A DNA stretch of 64,000 bases from Cyanobium sp. N.Huapi 1H5 (GTDB lineage Bacteria; Cyanobacteriota; Cyanobacteriia; PCC-6307; Cyanobiaceae), in the NCBI RefSeq assembly GCF_024345535.1, contig NZ_JAGQBH010000002.1, positions 434,001 through 498,000 of the forward strand. Direction: 5' to 3'. Positions 17,489-25,397 of this stretch are shown here, one piece after another. Position 1 is the stretch's first letter. Every line of letters starts with the position of its first letter. The translations under genes and the position numbers were made by a program. Below the pieces are notes generated by a model. The model was not told where the DNA came from, did no database searches, and worked only from the letters and a program-made list of their open reading frames with translations.

Positions 17489-17632
17489 ATGCCTTCCCCA
17501 TCCAGCACGGCCCGGCGCCTGGGGGCCAAGGCCATCGTGGGAACCTGCTACGGCAGCGCCGTGGTGGTCGGGCCCCGGCCCAGCAGCAGCGGGGCGTCGA
17601 TGGGTGGTCTCACCACTTCGCCATCGTCTTGA
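17489..17632 (+). pseudogene. Decayed partial copy of the upstream YbjQ gene
   Basis: An open stretch of 47 codons (ATG 17489, TGA 17630) contains LGAKAIVGTCYGSAVVVGPRP followed by SSSG, here split to keep it short. It matches the end of the YbjQ gene at 16729-17094 but lacks 18 codons between AIVGT and CYG. In the parent gene, GCTACG occurs at 16982 and again 54 bases later at 17036, so the gap is explained by deletion between these repeats. The N-terminal ~70 residues are absent. Not expected to be functional. Confidence 0.6.
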
Positions 17633-18368
17633 GATGGGGTGACCAACGGGGAAAGCCCCTTGTCTGACCCCAAGGAAGCGCCCCGGCGAGGAAGGCAAAG
17701 CCGATCGCATAGGCCATGGCGGACACGGTGAGACGGATGGTTTCCTTCACCAGCCGATCCGGCTTCACGGCGGCCTGCGCTTCAACGCGCAGCGTCAGTT
17801 GGTTGGCCGCCTGCTGCGCCCGTGCCAGCAGCATGGGGCGCAGGTCGGCCATGGGGGTGCGCAACTCCACCGCTGAGAGACCCGCGTTCTGTCCGAAGAG
17901 CTTCCGCACCCGGGCCTGCAGCTCGTCATGGGTCTTCGCTGTGGCGATAGCCTGGCGCAGGTCCGCCAGCTTCTCGCTGGCCTGGCTGCTCTGCTGCTGC
18001 CGGCTGGCCGTGACAGTGGAGTAAAACTTCCAGCCGGCATAGCCCTGCAGGGGCACCAGCAGCAGAAAGCCGAGGGAGGGCGCCAGGGCGCCTCGGCGGA
18101 AGGCTTTCCCGGGGGTCCGCCTGTGCTTGTGGGCCTGATCGAGCCCGCGTGAAAGGGGCAGCAGCAGGGCACCGATCAGGGCAAGGGAGGCGTTGTTGAT
18201 CAGCACCTCGGTGGAGCCCAGTTGCCACTGGGGATCCAGGAGCCTGGGGGGCAAGGCGGTGGTGAGCACCGCGGCAAGGAACACCACCAACAACACGATC
18301 GAGAGGGCCTCCAGCACACGGGGAAGGGGAGCGCTGGGGACTGGGGAGAGTGGCGGGCTTGGGCTCAT
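17610..18368 (-). CDS. Membrane protein with two TM pairs and a periplasmic helical region (possibly HpsJ-like)
   Basis: 252 residues from ATG 18368; the frame stays open further upstream, but that part is Pro/Ser-rich and unlikely to be coding. TM segments: ALSIVLLVVFLAAVLTTAL (~16-34), ASLALIGALLLPLS, LAPSLGFLLLVPLQGYAG, and a last one near LTVSAMAYAIGFAFLAGALP. Between TM3 and TM4 lie ~90 helical, Gln/Ala-rich residues (RQQQSSQASEKLADLRQAI). The layout recalls cyanobacterial HpsJ-family proteins linked to polysaccharide secretion, but I am not sure of that. The gene's 3' end overlaps the YbjQ remnant by 23 bases. Confidence 0.65.
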   Translation of the reverse strand: MSPSPPLSPVPSAPLPRVLEALSIVLLVVFLAAVLTTALPPRLLDPQWQLGSTEVLINNASLALIGALLLPLSRGLDQAHKHRRTPGKAFRRGALAPSLGFLLLVPLQGYAGWKFYSTVTASRQQQSSQASEKLADLRQAIATAKTHDELQARVRKLFGQNAGLSAVELRTPMADLRPMLLARAQQAANQLTLRVEAQAAVKPDRLVKETIRLTVSAMAYAIGFAFLAGALPWGQTRGFPRWSPHLKTMAKW

Positions 18369-18695
18369 GGAGCGGATCGGGGAAGGGCGAGCGCGACTCG
18401 GACCGGATTTTCTGCCGTTGGTGCTGGGCAAGGGACAGGAGACGTTCGGCTTCCTGCTGCAATCACTGGGTGCAAGCGCAGGCGGTGAACATCCAGGGAA
18501 GACTGCTGGCGTGGCCTGGCAATGGGGCGGATCTGCTGGCGGAGACCTTCCCGCGGGCCAATGGAGATCGAGGAACAATCTGGGACGTGTTCTTTGGCAA
18601 AGAGAATCGTAAGATTGATGGAACAGGCGGCAAAGAAAAGGAACCACTAGCAAGTTCATCCAACTTTCTTCTGGCTGCAGTCAAGGAGAAAGAAA
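18369..18695. other. Intergenic region, no confident gene
   Basis: These bases lie upstream of the leftward membrane-protein gene and before the small frame at 18696. Several open frames run through, none with family features. From ~18560 on the composition drops sharply in GC (AAAGAAAAGG and similar runs), which suits a promoter region or recently acquired DNA. No hairpin or tRNA-like fold was spotted. Confidence 0.4.
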
Positions 18696-18836
18696 ATGGC
18701 CAAAATCACTGATTGCTACCGGGTCCCAGTGAACCCTGTAGGTACCAGGTATCGCCAAGGAATTGATCAGCAGAATGGGTCTACGGCGAGAGTGTTTCTG
18801 AGACCCTTGATTCGCCGTCTCAGCCTGCGGCTATAG
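18696..18836 (+). CDS. Candidate small protein of 46 residues
   Basis: ATG 18696 is preceded by AAGGAG at seven bases, one of the best ribosome binding sites in the window, in an AT-richer patch. The product starts MAKITDCYRVPVNPVGTRYR and ends in the basic LRPLIRRLSLRL. It overlaps, on the opposite strand, the 3' end of the PEP-CTERM-like gene (18767-19387). No family known. It may be a remnant or a chance frame; the strong ribosome binding site is the reason to list it. Confidence 0.25.
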   Translation: MAKITDCYRVPVNPVGTRYRQGIDQQNGSTARVFLRPLIRRLSLRL

Positions 18837-19387
18837 CCAAAGGCCGCGGCGGCACCGAAGACAGGCAGGGGTGCAGGAACGGCTTCAGAGACGAACGCGA
18901 ATTGCGCTGGGCCTCGGACTCGTGCGTCCGAGCCGAACAAGGATCCTTCAAAAAAACTGGGAAATTGGTCTTGGTAGGAGAGGGTCGCCAGAAAGAGCAC
19001 CCCAGCTCCAGGAGGAATCAATTGGGGATTGGAGGTGCCATTTCCACCTGCCCAAAGCGCTTTCACGATGGAGGGGGTTCCGCCTTGGGGGGTGAGTACC
19101 TCAAACCCTTCAGCGGGGGAGCCTCCCCCCTCCGGGAAATCCGCCGAGTAAGGGTGCGATGGGCCCACTGGAGCGCCGGTGCCTCCGTTACTGGTCACTG
19201 TGATTCGACAGGGCTCATAGGGTTGGCACGTATTCCCCCCTTCTCTCAAGCCCTCAATGAGGCCCGTCACCCCTCCAAAGGAGAAGGTGAAGTCAAGAGC
19301 CGAAGCTGCCTGCGGAGCCAGCAGCGAGCCAGCGGCCACGCCAAGGGAGAAGAGTATCGATCCGACAAGAGCCCGGGTTGCAGCCAT
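18767..19387 (-). CDS. Secreted protein with PEP-CTERM-like C-terminal anchor
   Basis: 206 residues from ATG 19387. Signal peptide 1-~29 (ALVGSILFSLGVAAGSLLA, then ASA). The middle is a Gly/Pro/Ser-rich beta-type domain (FTFSFGGVTGLIEG, SNGGTGAPVGP, SYQDQFPSFFEGSLFG) with a probable disulfide pair in NTCQPYEPCRIT. Near the C-terminus VPAPLPVFGAAAAFGYSRRL is followed by RRR: a Pro motif, a short hydrophobic helix and an Arg cluster, the layout of cyanobacterial PEP-CTERM sorting signals. Probably surface or envelope associated. About 20 residues follow the Arg cluster, longer than usual. Confidence 0.75.
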   Translation of the reverse strand: MAATRALVGSILFSLGVAAGSLLAPQAASALDFTFSFGGVTGLIEGLREGGNTCQPYEPCRITVTSNGGTGAPVGPSHPYSADFPEGGGSPAEGFEVLTPQGGTPSIVKALWAGGNGTSNPQLIPPGAGVLFLATLSYQDQFPSFFEGSLFGSDARVRGPAQFAFVSEAVPAPLPVFGAAAAFGYSRRLRRRIKGLRNTLAVDPFC

Positions 19388-19470
19388 AAGGGGAATCGGA
19401 GAGTGGGGCGGGAGGCCTCTGATCTTCCTTACAGCATTCGACGGGGAAATAGGATGACCTCCGGCGCATT

Positions 19471-19512
19471 GGGGCAAAGGTGATGCGATCGTGGGGCAAT
19501 GGCGATGCAATC
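19471..19512. repeat. Two 20-base direct repeats upstream of the PEP-CTERM-like gene
   Basis: GGGGCAAAGGTGATGCGATC (19471-19490) and GGGGCAATGGCGATGCAATC (19493-19512) match at 17 of 20 positions with a 22-base period, about two helical turns. They sit 84-125 bases upstream of the leftward start at 19387 and 108 or more bases before the rightward start at 19620. This spacing suits two protomers of one regulator bound on the same DNA face. Confidence 0.45.
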
Positions 19513-19619
19513 CATGGCAGCTGGCTGAAGCCGACTGCTCATTAATCTCGCGTTGTCTGCTTCGGCAGGCTCTCTCAAATAGTGTTGATGTCTGCAGCTG
19601 AGTGAGCCGTAGCAGCCCG

Positions 19620-20612
19620 ATGACCTCCACGAACTCCACCGCCAACACCGTCCGCCAACGGTTCAGTTGGCGTCTCTGCGGGGCGGGGCTGGCCTCGCTC
19701 CTGACGGGGGCGTCGCTGCCCCTGGAAGCAGCCCCCCAGAACCCGCCGCTGCAGGGGACCACCTGGCAGCTGGTGGGGATCCAGTCGATGGATGACGCCC
19801 AGGGCCTGACGCGTCCGGCGAACCCCTCCCGCTACACCCTCTCGCTCCAGGCCGATGGCCGGGCGGTCCTGCAGCTCGACTGCAACCGCGCCACGGGCAG
19901 CTGGCGGGTGGAGCCCAGCACCGACCCGGGCAACGGCGGCTTCCGCTTCGGGCCCCTGGCCAGGACCAAAGCCCTGTGCCCGGCGCCCAGCCTGGGGGAA
20001 CCTCTGGCCCGCCAGCTTCCCTTCGTGCGGGGCTACCTGCTGCGGGACGGCCGGCTCAACCTGAGCCTGCTGGCCGATGGCGGCATCCTCATCTGGGAAC
20101 CCCGCGCCGCCGCCGGGCCCGGCTACAGCAACCAGCCCGATCCGGCGCTGGAGGCGGCGATCCTGGCGGCCTCCCCCGACCTGCGCCGCCCCCTGGGAAG
20201 CGCCGCCGGGGGCATGGGGCGGATCAGCTACGTGCACGCCCGCACCGACCTGGATGGAGATGGCCGTCAGGACGTGCTCGTCTACCTGATGGGCCCCTAC
20301 GTGTGCGGCACTGGTGGCTGCACGCTCCAGGTGTTCCGCCAGGAAGCCCGGGGCTACCGCCTCATCAGCAGCTTCCCCTCCAGCCGGCTGCCGGTCATCG
20401 TCCCGGAGGCGCGCCGCAGCCGCTGGCGCGATCTGTGGCGCCTGCAGTCCGGCGGCGGCGCCCCGGCCACCTGGGTGCGCGAGGTGTTCGACGGCCGGGG
20501 CTACCGCACCAAGGAGCGCATCCCGGCGGCGGGCCGACAACCGGCGGGCACCGCCGTGCTGAGCGGCGATCCCTCCCTGGCGGACGGGGCGCCGCTGCTG
20601 CCGCGCCCCTGA
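19620..20612 (+). CDS. Exported META-like domain protein, function unknown
   Basis: 330 residues from ATG 19620 (GTG 19602 is an alternative). An N-terminal basic/hydrophobic export signal (RFSWRLCGAGLASLLTGASL) ends around 38. Residues ~45-160 resemble a META/HslJ domain: GTTWQLVGIQS, YTLSLQADGRAVLQLDCNR, ARTKALCPAP, RLNLSLLADGG. The second half has DLDGDGRQDVLVYL, an FG-GAP-like calcium-binding-type loop, plus CGTGGCTLQVF. META domains in other bacteria relate to stress or motility. Role here unknown; probably periplasmic. Confidence 0.75.
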   Translation: MTSTNSTANTVRQRFSWRLCGAGLASLLTGASLPLEAAPQNPPLQGTTWQLVGIQSMDDAQGLTRPANPSRYTLSLQADGRAVLQLDCNRATGSWRVEPSTDPGNGGFRFGPLARTKALCPAPSLGEPLARQLPFVRGYLLRDGRLNLSLLADGGILIWEPRAAAGPGYSNQPDPALEAAILAASPDLRRPLGSAAGGMGRISYVHARTDLDGDGRQDVLVYLMGPYVCGTGGCTLQVFRQEARGYRLISSFPSSRLPVIVPEARRSRWRDLWRLQSGGGAPATWVREVFDGRGYRTKERIPAAGRQPAGTAVLSGDPSLADGAPLLPRP

Positions 20613-20639
20613 TCGATCCCGTCGGCCCTGGGTTGGCGC

Positions 20640-21701
20640 TCAGCCGTCAGCGGCCAGCCGCCACTGCAGCACCTGGCCGGCATGGAAGGGCACCAGGGTG
20701 CTGGCGGTGCCGTCGGCGGCGTTGCCGTGCAGGCGCGGCGGCACCGTGTGGGGCTCCCGCACCAGGGTGATGTGGCCGTCGTTCAGGGGCAGCCCGTAGA
20801 AGGCGGGGCCGTGCAGGCTGGCGAAGGCCTCCAGGCGATCCAGCGCCCCCTCCTGCTCGAACACCGCCGCGTAGCTCTCCAGGGCGAAGGGGGCGTTGTA
20901 GATGCCCGCACAGCCACAGGCGCTTTCCTTGGCCGAGCGGGGGTGGGGGGCCGAATCGGTGCCCAGGAAGAAGCAGGGCTCCCCCGAGGTGGCCGCCTCG
21001 CGCAGGGCCAGCCGGTGCCGTTCACGCTTGGCCACCGGCAGGCAGTAAAAGTCCGGCCGCAGCCCGCCCTGGAACATGGCGTTGCGGTTGATGTGCAGGT
21101 GATGGGGGGTGATGGTGGCGGCCAGGTTGGCCCCCCCCTGGCGCACGAAGGCGACGGACTCGGCGGTGGTGATGTGCTCCAGCACCACCTTCAGGCCCGG
21201 ATGCCGCGCCAGCAGCGGCGCCAGGTGGCGCTCGATGAACACGGCTTCGCGATCGAAGATGTCGATCTCGGCGTCGGTCACCTCGCCGTGGATGAGCAGG
21301 GGCATGCCGATGCGCTCCATCGTGGCCAGCACCGCCTCGATCCGGGCCAGGTCGGTGACGCCGGCGGCGGCGTTGGTGGTGGCATGGGCCGGGTAGAGCT
21401 TGCAGGCGGTGAAGACCCCCTCGCGGTGGCCGCGCTCGATCTCGAGCGGATCGATGTTGTCGGTGAGGTAGGCGGTAAGCAGGGGGGTGAAGCGGCTGCC
21501 ATCCGGCAGGGCCGCCCGGATCCGGGCGCCGTAGGCCGCGGCCGCCGCCACCGTGGTGATCGGCGGACTGAGGTTGGGCATCACGATCGCCCGGGCGAAG
21601 CTGCGGGCCGTGGCCGGGGCCACCATCTGCAGCAGGGCGCCGTCGCGCAGGTGCACGTGCCAGTCGTCGGGTCGCCGCAGCCTCACGCGGGAACTCACCA
21701 T
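20640..21701 (-). CDS. pyrC: Dihydroorotase
   Basis: 353 residues, ATG 21701. Class II (E. coli-type) dihydroorotase: metal motif DDWHVHLRDG at 11-20, carbamylated-Lys region TACKLYPAHATTN, LLIHGEV, VVLEHITTAESV, ITPHHLHINRN and GTDSAPHP. Closes carbamoyl-aspartate to dihydroorotate in pyrimidine synthesis, cytoplasmic. Length is normal. Convergent with the META-like gene and downstream of the YqhA-like gene on the same strand. Confidence 0.95.
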   Translation of the reverse strand: MVSSRVRLRRPDDWHVHLRDGALLQMVAPATARSFARAIVMPNLSPPITTVAAAAAYGARIRAALPDGSRFTPLLTAYLTDNIDPLEIERGHREGVFTACKLYPAHATTNAAAGVTDLARIEAVLATMERIGMPLLIHGEVTDAEIDIFDREAVFIERHLAPLLARHPGLKVVLEHITTAESVAFVRQGGANLAATITPHHLHINRNAMFQGGLRPDFYCLPVAKRERHRLALREAATSGEPCFFLGTDSAPHPRSAKESACGCAGIYNAPFALESYAAVFEQEGALDRLEAFASLHGPAFYGLPLNDGHITLVREPHTVPPRLHGNAADGTASTLVPFHAGQVLQWRLAADG

Positions 21702-21739
21702 GGAGAGGACCTGAGCAACCGGGTCATGTCATCCAGTCT

Positions 21740-22285
21740 CTAGAAGAGCCGCTTGCCGCCGCTGCCCGTGACCAGATAGCCGCTCAGGGACAGCAGCAGG
21801 ACACTCAGGCAGAAGAACGCCAGGGACGGGCCGTCAAGGATCGGCAGGGTCAGCATGGCCTTGAAGGCCGACACGATCAGGGCCACCACCAGCACCTTGA
21901 CCAGTTTCTCCTTGAGTTGGTCGAGATCCCGGATGTCGAGCAGGCCGCCACCCCCCTGGTCACGTTCCCGGGCCGGCTCGATCGGAGAGATCAACAGTTC
22001 GTAGACCCCATACCCGAAGATCAGCAGGGCGATGCCGATCAGATAGAGATCGATCCCGGTCACGATTGCCCCCAGCAGTTCGGCCACGAAGGTCTTCTTG
22101 GTGTGGGCCACATCGCCCAGGCTGACCAGCGCCTTGCCGATCTCGAGCGTGCCGAGCACGAAAGCGACGACCGTGCTGACCAGGCTCATGACCACCGGCA
22201 GGATGGCGATCAGCCGCAGGCGCCACAGAATCCGCTCGAAGCGATGCTCAAACCGCTTGAAGCGGCCATTGGGCACGGAAGCCAT
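21740..22285 (-). CDS. YqhA/UPF0114 family membrane protein
   Basis: 181 residues from ATG 22285; an upstream in-frame ATG at 22336 is less likely, because the family begins close to RFEHRFERILWRLRLIA. Four TM segments: IAILPVVMSLVSTVVAFVLG, AIVTGIDLYLIGIALLIFGY, VLVVALIVSAFKAML and LAFFCLSVLLLSLSGYL. YELLISPIEPA is a family hallmark. Function not established. Thirty-eight bases upstream of pyrC on the same strand. Confidence 0.85.
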   Translation of the reverse strand: MASVPNGRFKRFEHRFERILWRLRLIAILPVVMSLVSTVVAFVLGTLEIGKALVSLGDVAHTKKTFVAELLGAIVTGIDLYLIGIALLIFGYGVYELLISPIEPARERDQGGGGLLDIRDLDQLKEKLVKVLVVALIVSAFKAMLTLPILDGPSLAFFCLSVLLLSLSGYLVTGSGGKRLF

Positions 22286-22365
22286 GCGGCGCTGATGCAA
22301 TCGGCCAACCCTAGGCAGCGTTTCGGCTGCCCACATCCATCCGTCACGGCGGTGCCACCACCGGT

Positions 22366-23952
22366 TCAGCGCTGCGGACGCCCCAGCAGGAACACCACCG
22401 CCATCGCCAGATAGCCCAGGGCCCAGGGGGTGCCGCTGCCCCAGCCGGGGTCCAGCACCGTGTCAGCCAGGGTGAAGCTCCAGGCGTGGATCAGCCCCAG
22501 CCAGGAGGCGGCCGCCGCCACCAGGGCGCACAGGGCGGCGGCGCGGAACCGCTGCTCGATCACGTACACCAGCATCGCCGCCAGCAGCATCGCCGCCAGG
22601 ATCTGACCCTGCTCCAGGGCGAAGGCGCCGGCGGCCCACACGTCCGCCTGCTGCAGGGGCAGCAGCAGCTGGGGACCGAAGGGGTTGGCCGGGGTGCCGC
22701 TGCCCCCGGCCCGCAGCCCCGCCTTGAGCATCAGGGACCCCCAGCCCGCCAGGCCGGGCAGCAGGCCGAGAGCCACGGCGGGGGCATGGGCGGGCGGTGT
22801 GGCCTGGAAGGCCTGGGCCGCCATCACCAGGGCGATGTAGAGCACGATCGCCATGCCGGCCTCGATCGGCACCAGCTGGCCCACCACCCCGAACAGCCCC
22901 AGCAGGCAGCCCAGGCCCATCACCAGGCCGTTGAGCCAGGAGTAGCCGATGCGGGCCCCCATGCCCTTCCAGCCCGGATGGCCGATGTAAATGGTGGTGG
23001 GGAAGCAGGAGCCGAGTGCTGCCGCCGCGATCGTGCCGATGCCGTTGATCAGCAGGGAGCTCTTCACCGGGTAGGCGTCGCCGGCCGCCTCGGCGCTCTC
23101 CAGGTTCTGCAGGGAACCCAGCAGGTTGAACAGACCCATCGGCACTGTCACCCCCAGCCAGGGGACCAGGGCTTCGCGACCCTCCCAGAGGGCACCGAGC
23201 CTGGGCACGGGCAGGTGCAGGCCCACCTGGGCGATGTTGGCCTGCCAGGTGGGCCCATCCAGCCGCAGCAGGCCCGTGGCCGCGGCCAGGACGATGCCCA
23301 CCAGCACCGCCAGCACGCCGCCCGGCAGGGGCAGCCGGGCCTGGCCGAAGTAGGCCAGCAGGATCACCGCCAGCACCGCCAGCCCCACCACCGGGACGGC
23401 GTAGGTGCGCAGCAGGAAACCCAGGCCGATGTACCCCAGGGCGATGCCGGCCAGGGTGGAGAGCAGGGCCGCCCGGGGCAGCCAATGGCGCAGGGGGGCC
23501 ACCAGGAAGGCGCCCCCCGCCTCGATCAACCCCGAGCCCAGGCAGGCCAGCAGGCCGGCGCGCCAGGAGAGCTGGGCGGCCTCCAGAGGATCCAGGCCCT
23601 GCCCCATGGCCGCCAGCTTGACCGGCAGCATCACCAGGAACACGTAGGCGAACAGGCTGACGGTGTTGATGCCGTAGGGCAGGGCGGTGCGGTCGTCGCG
23701 CCCCTCGCGCCGCCCCAGCCGGTGGGCCTGGACGGCGTAGGCCACGTTGCCCACCACCAGGCTGATGCCGGTGGCAGGCAGGATCGTGGCGAAGATCAGC
23801 TCATCGGGATATCCCAGCACGCCGCGACACAGGCCCACGATCAGCAGGATCTGGATCAGGTTGTCGAGGCCGAGCCCCAGGAAGCCGTCCAGGTCACCGC
23901 GCACCCACCAGCGGGGGGTCGGCGGCGGGACAGTTGCGGTGAGCTCAGCCAC
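22366..23952 (-). CDS. NCS2-like xanthine/uracil/vitamin C permease
   Basis: 528 residues. The start is GTG 23952, which overlaps the def stop by eight bases; the frame is open further but would run into def. Twelve or more hydrophobic segments. Typical parts: [17 protein letters not shown] at the start, [40 protein letters not shown], and [20 protein letters not shown], which resembles the substrate-site region of nucleobase permeases. Inner membrane; likely imports a purine, pyrimidine or similar anion. Substrate cannot be read from sequence. Probably co-transcribed with def. Confidence 0.8.
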   Translation of the reverse strand: MAELTATVPPPTPRWWVRGDLDGFLGLGLDNLIQILLIVGLCRGVLGYPDELIFATILPATGISLVVGNVAYAVQAHRLGRREGRDDRTALPYGINTVSLFAYVFLVMLPVKLAAMGQGLDPLEAAQLSWRAGLLACLGSGLIEAGGAFLVAPLRHWLPRAALLSTLAGIALGYIGLGFLLRTYAVPVVGLAVLAVILLAYFGQARLPLPGGVLAVLVGIVLAAATGLLRLDGPTWQANIAQVGLHLPVPRLGALWEGREALVPWLGVTVPMGLFNLLGSLQNLESAEAAGDAYPVKSSLLINGIGTIAAAALGSCFPTTIYIGHPGWKGMGARIGYSWLNGLVMGLGCLLGLFGVVGQLVPIEAGMAIVLYIALVMAAQAFQATPPAHAPAVALGLLPGLAGWGSLMLKAGLRAGGSGTPANPFGPQLLLPLQQADVWAAGAFALEQGQILAAMLLAAMLVYVIEQRFRAAALCALVAAAASWLGLIHAWSFTLADTVLDPGWGSGTPWALGYLAMAVVFLLGRPQR

Positions 23953-24439
23953 GGGGCAGCCCCGCCGGCACCCGGTCCGGAAACAGCACCCCATCGAGGT
24001 GGTCACACTCGTGCTGCACCACCCGGGCGTGGAAGCCCTCCACCTCCCGCTCCAAGGGTTGCCCCTGACCATCGAAGCCCCGGTAGCGCAGGCGGCGCCA
24101 GCGGGGCACCCGGGCCCGCCAGCCGGGCACGCTCAGGCAGCCCTCCCAGGCGTCGTCGTCCAGGTCGTCGCCGAGGGGCGTGAGCACGGGATTGATCAGC
24201 ACCGTCTCCGGGATGGGGGGCGCCTCCGGGTAGCGGGGGTTGCGGCTGATGCCGAAGATCACCACCCGCAGGGGCACGCCGATCTGGGGGGCCGCCAGGC
24301 CGGCGCCATCGGTGGCGGCCATGGTGTCGCGCAGGTCGTCGAGCAGGGCCGCAAGGGCGGGGTCGTCGAACCGTTCCACCGGCGCACTCACCTGCCGCAG
24401 GCGCGAATCCCCGATGGTGAGCACGTCACGGACGGCCAT
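23945..24439 (-). CDS. def: Peptide deformylase
   Basis: 164 residues from ATG 24439. All three family motifs are present: [10 protein letters not shown] (45-54), EGCLSVPG (99-106) with metal ligand Cys101, and HECDHLDG (143-150) with ligands His143 and His147 and catalytic Glu144. Removes the N-formyl group from nascent proteins. Divergent from the formyltransferase-like gene at 24525. The tail after the HExxH helix is short, as in type 1 enzymes. Confidence 0.95.
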   Translation of the reverse strand: MAVRDVLTIGDSRLRQVSAPVERFDDPALAALLDDLRDTMAATDGAGLAAPQIGVPLRVVIFGISRNPRYPEAPPIPETVLINPVLTPLGDDLDDDAWEGCLSVPGWRARVPRWRRLRYRGFDGQGQPLEREVEGFHARVVQHECDHLDGVLFPDRVPAGLPRG

Positions 24440-24524
24440 GGGCACCTCAGGATCGGTCCCACTGTGCCGCCTTCCGGTCGCCCCGTCCGTACCATCCGCA
24501 GATGATGCTGCGATCGGCGGTTCC

Positions 24525-25397
24525 ATGGCCGTGAGCTCCCTGCGGGTGGCCGTGCTCTGCTGCGACGGCCTCTACCAGCGCCATCTGCTGCGGCGGGCCG
24601 CCGAGGAGTTCACCCTGGTGGGCGTGGTGCTGCAGGTGTCGCCGCCGGCCAGCCGCCGCACCCTCTCCCGCCTGGCCAAATATCGCCGCCCCCTGCGGCT
24701 GCTGCGCCAGCTGATCGCCCGGGTGCTGCTGCGTCCCCACGACCGCCGCGGCGCCGCCCTGGAGCGGCAGCTGTTCCACCGGGACGGCGCCCCGCCCGAG
24801 CTGCCGGACGGGGTGCCGGTGCTGGTCACCTCGGCCATCAACGAGCCGCGCACCGCCGACTTCCTGCACCAGGTCGCCCCCGACATCGTGCTGGTGAACG
24901 GCACCCAGCTGCTGCGGGCGCCGGTGCTGGAGCTGATCCCCTCCATCCGCCACGGCCTCATCAACCTGCACACCGGGCTGTCGCCCTACTCCCGCGGTGC
25001 CAACTGCAACCTCTACATGCTCATGGAGGGGCATCCGGAGCTGGTGGGGGTGACGGTGCACCACATCGACCCGGGCATCGACAGCGGCGACATCATCCTG
25101 TCGGCCCACGTGCCGATGGAGCCCGACGATGACGTCGAGACCATCGAGGTGCGCAGCTTCCAAGTGGGCATCGAGCTGCTGATCGAGGCAGCCCACCGGC
25201 TCGAGGCCGGCACGGCGCCCCGGGTGCCCCAGTGGGAGAAGGGCAAGCTGTTCCTCAGGCGTACCGGCTACGTCTACGAGCCCTGGCAGCGGCTGATGGC
25301 CAACCGCCGTATCGCCCGGGGCCTGGTGCGCGACTACCTGGCCGACCAGGCGCGCCGCGACGGGGCCGTGCGGGTGGTGCGGGGGGAGCAGCCATGA
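24525..25397 (+). CDS. Formyltransferase-family protein (possibly sugar N-formyltransferase)
   Basis: 290 residues from ATG 24525 (GTG 24531 also possible). A Rossmann-type start ([15 protein letters not shown]) and the formyltransferase core: [14 protein letters not shown] with catalytic Asn147 and His149, then [13 protein letters not shown] with Asp186. Uses 10-formyl-tetrahydrofolate in known members. It is not a standard Fmt: the C-terminal tRNA-binding domain is missing and HxSLLP is HTGLSP. The ATG of a polysaccharide deacetylase gene overlaps its stop, which points to sugar modification. folD is also in the window but far away. Confidence 0.75.
   Translation: MAVSSLRVAVLCCDGLYQRHLLRRAAEEFTLVGVVLQVSPPASRRTLSRLAKYRRPLRLLRQLIARVLLRPHDRRGAALERQLFHRDGAPPELPDGVPVLVTSAINEPRTADFLHQVAPDIVLVNGTQLLRAPVLELIPSIRHGLINLHTGLSPYSRGANCNLYMLMEGHPELVGVTVHHIDPGIDSGDIILSAHVPMEPDDDVETIEVRSFQVGIELLIEAAHRLEAGTAPRVPQWEKGKLFLRRTGYVYEPWQRLMANRRIARGLVRDYLADQARRDGAVRVVRGEQP

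Noticed and set aside
24525-25397. Methionyl-tRNA formyltransferase partner of def
   Set aside because: Genes are divergent, the product lacks the C-terminal tRNA-binding domain and the SLLP motif is altered; coupling to a deacetylase points elsewhere.
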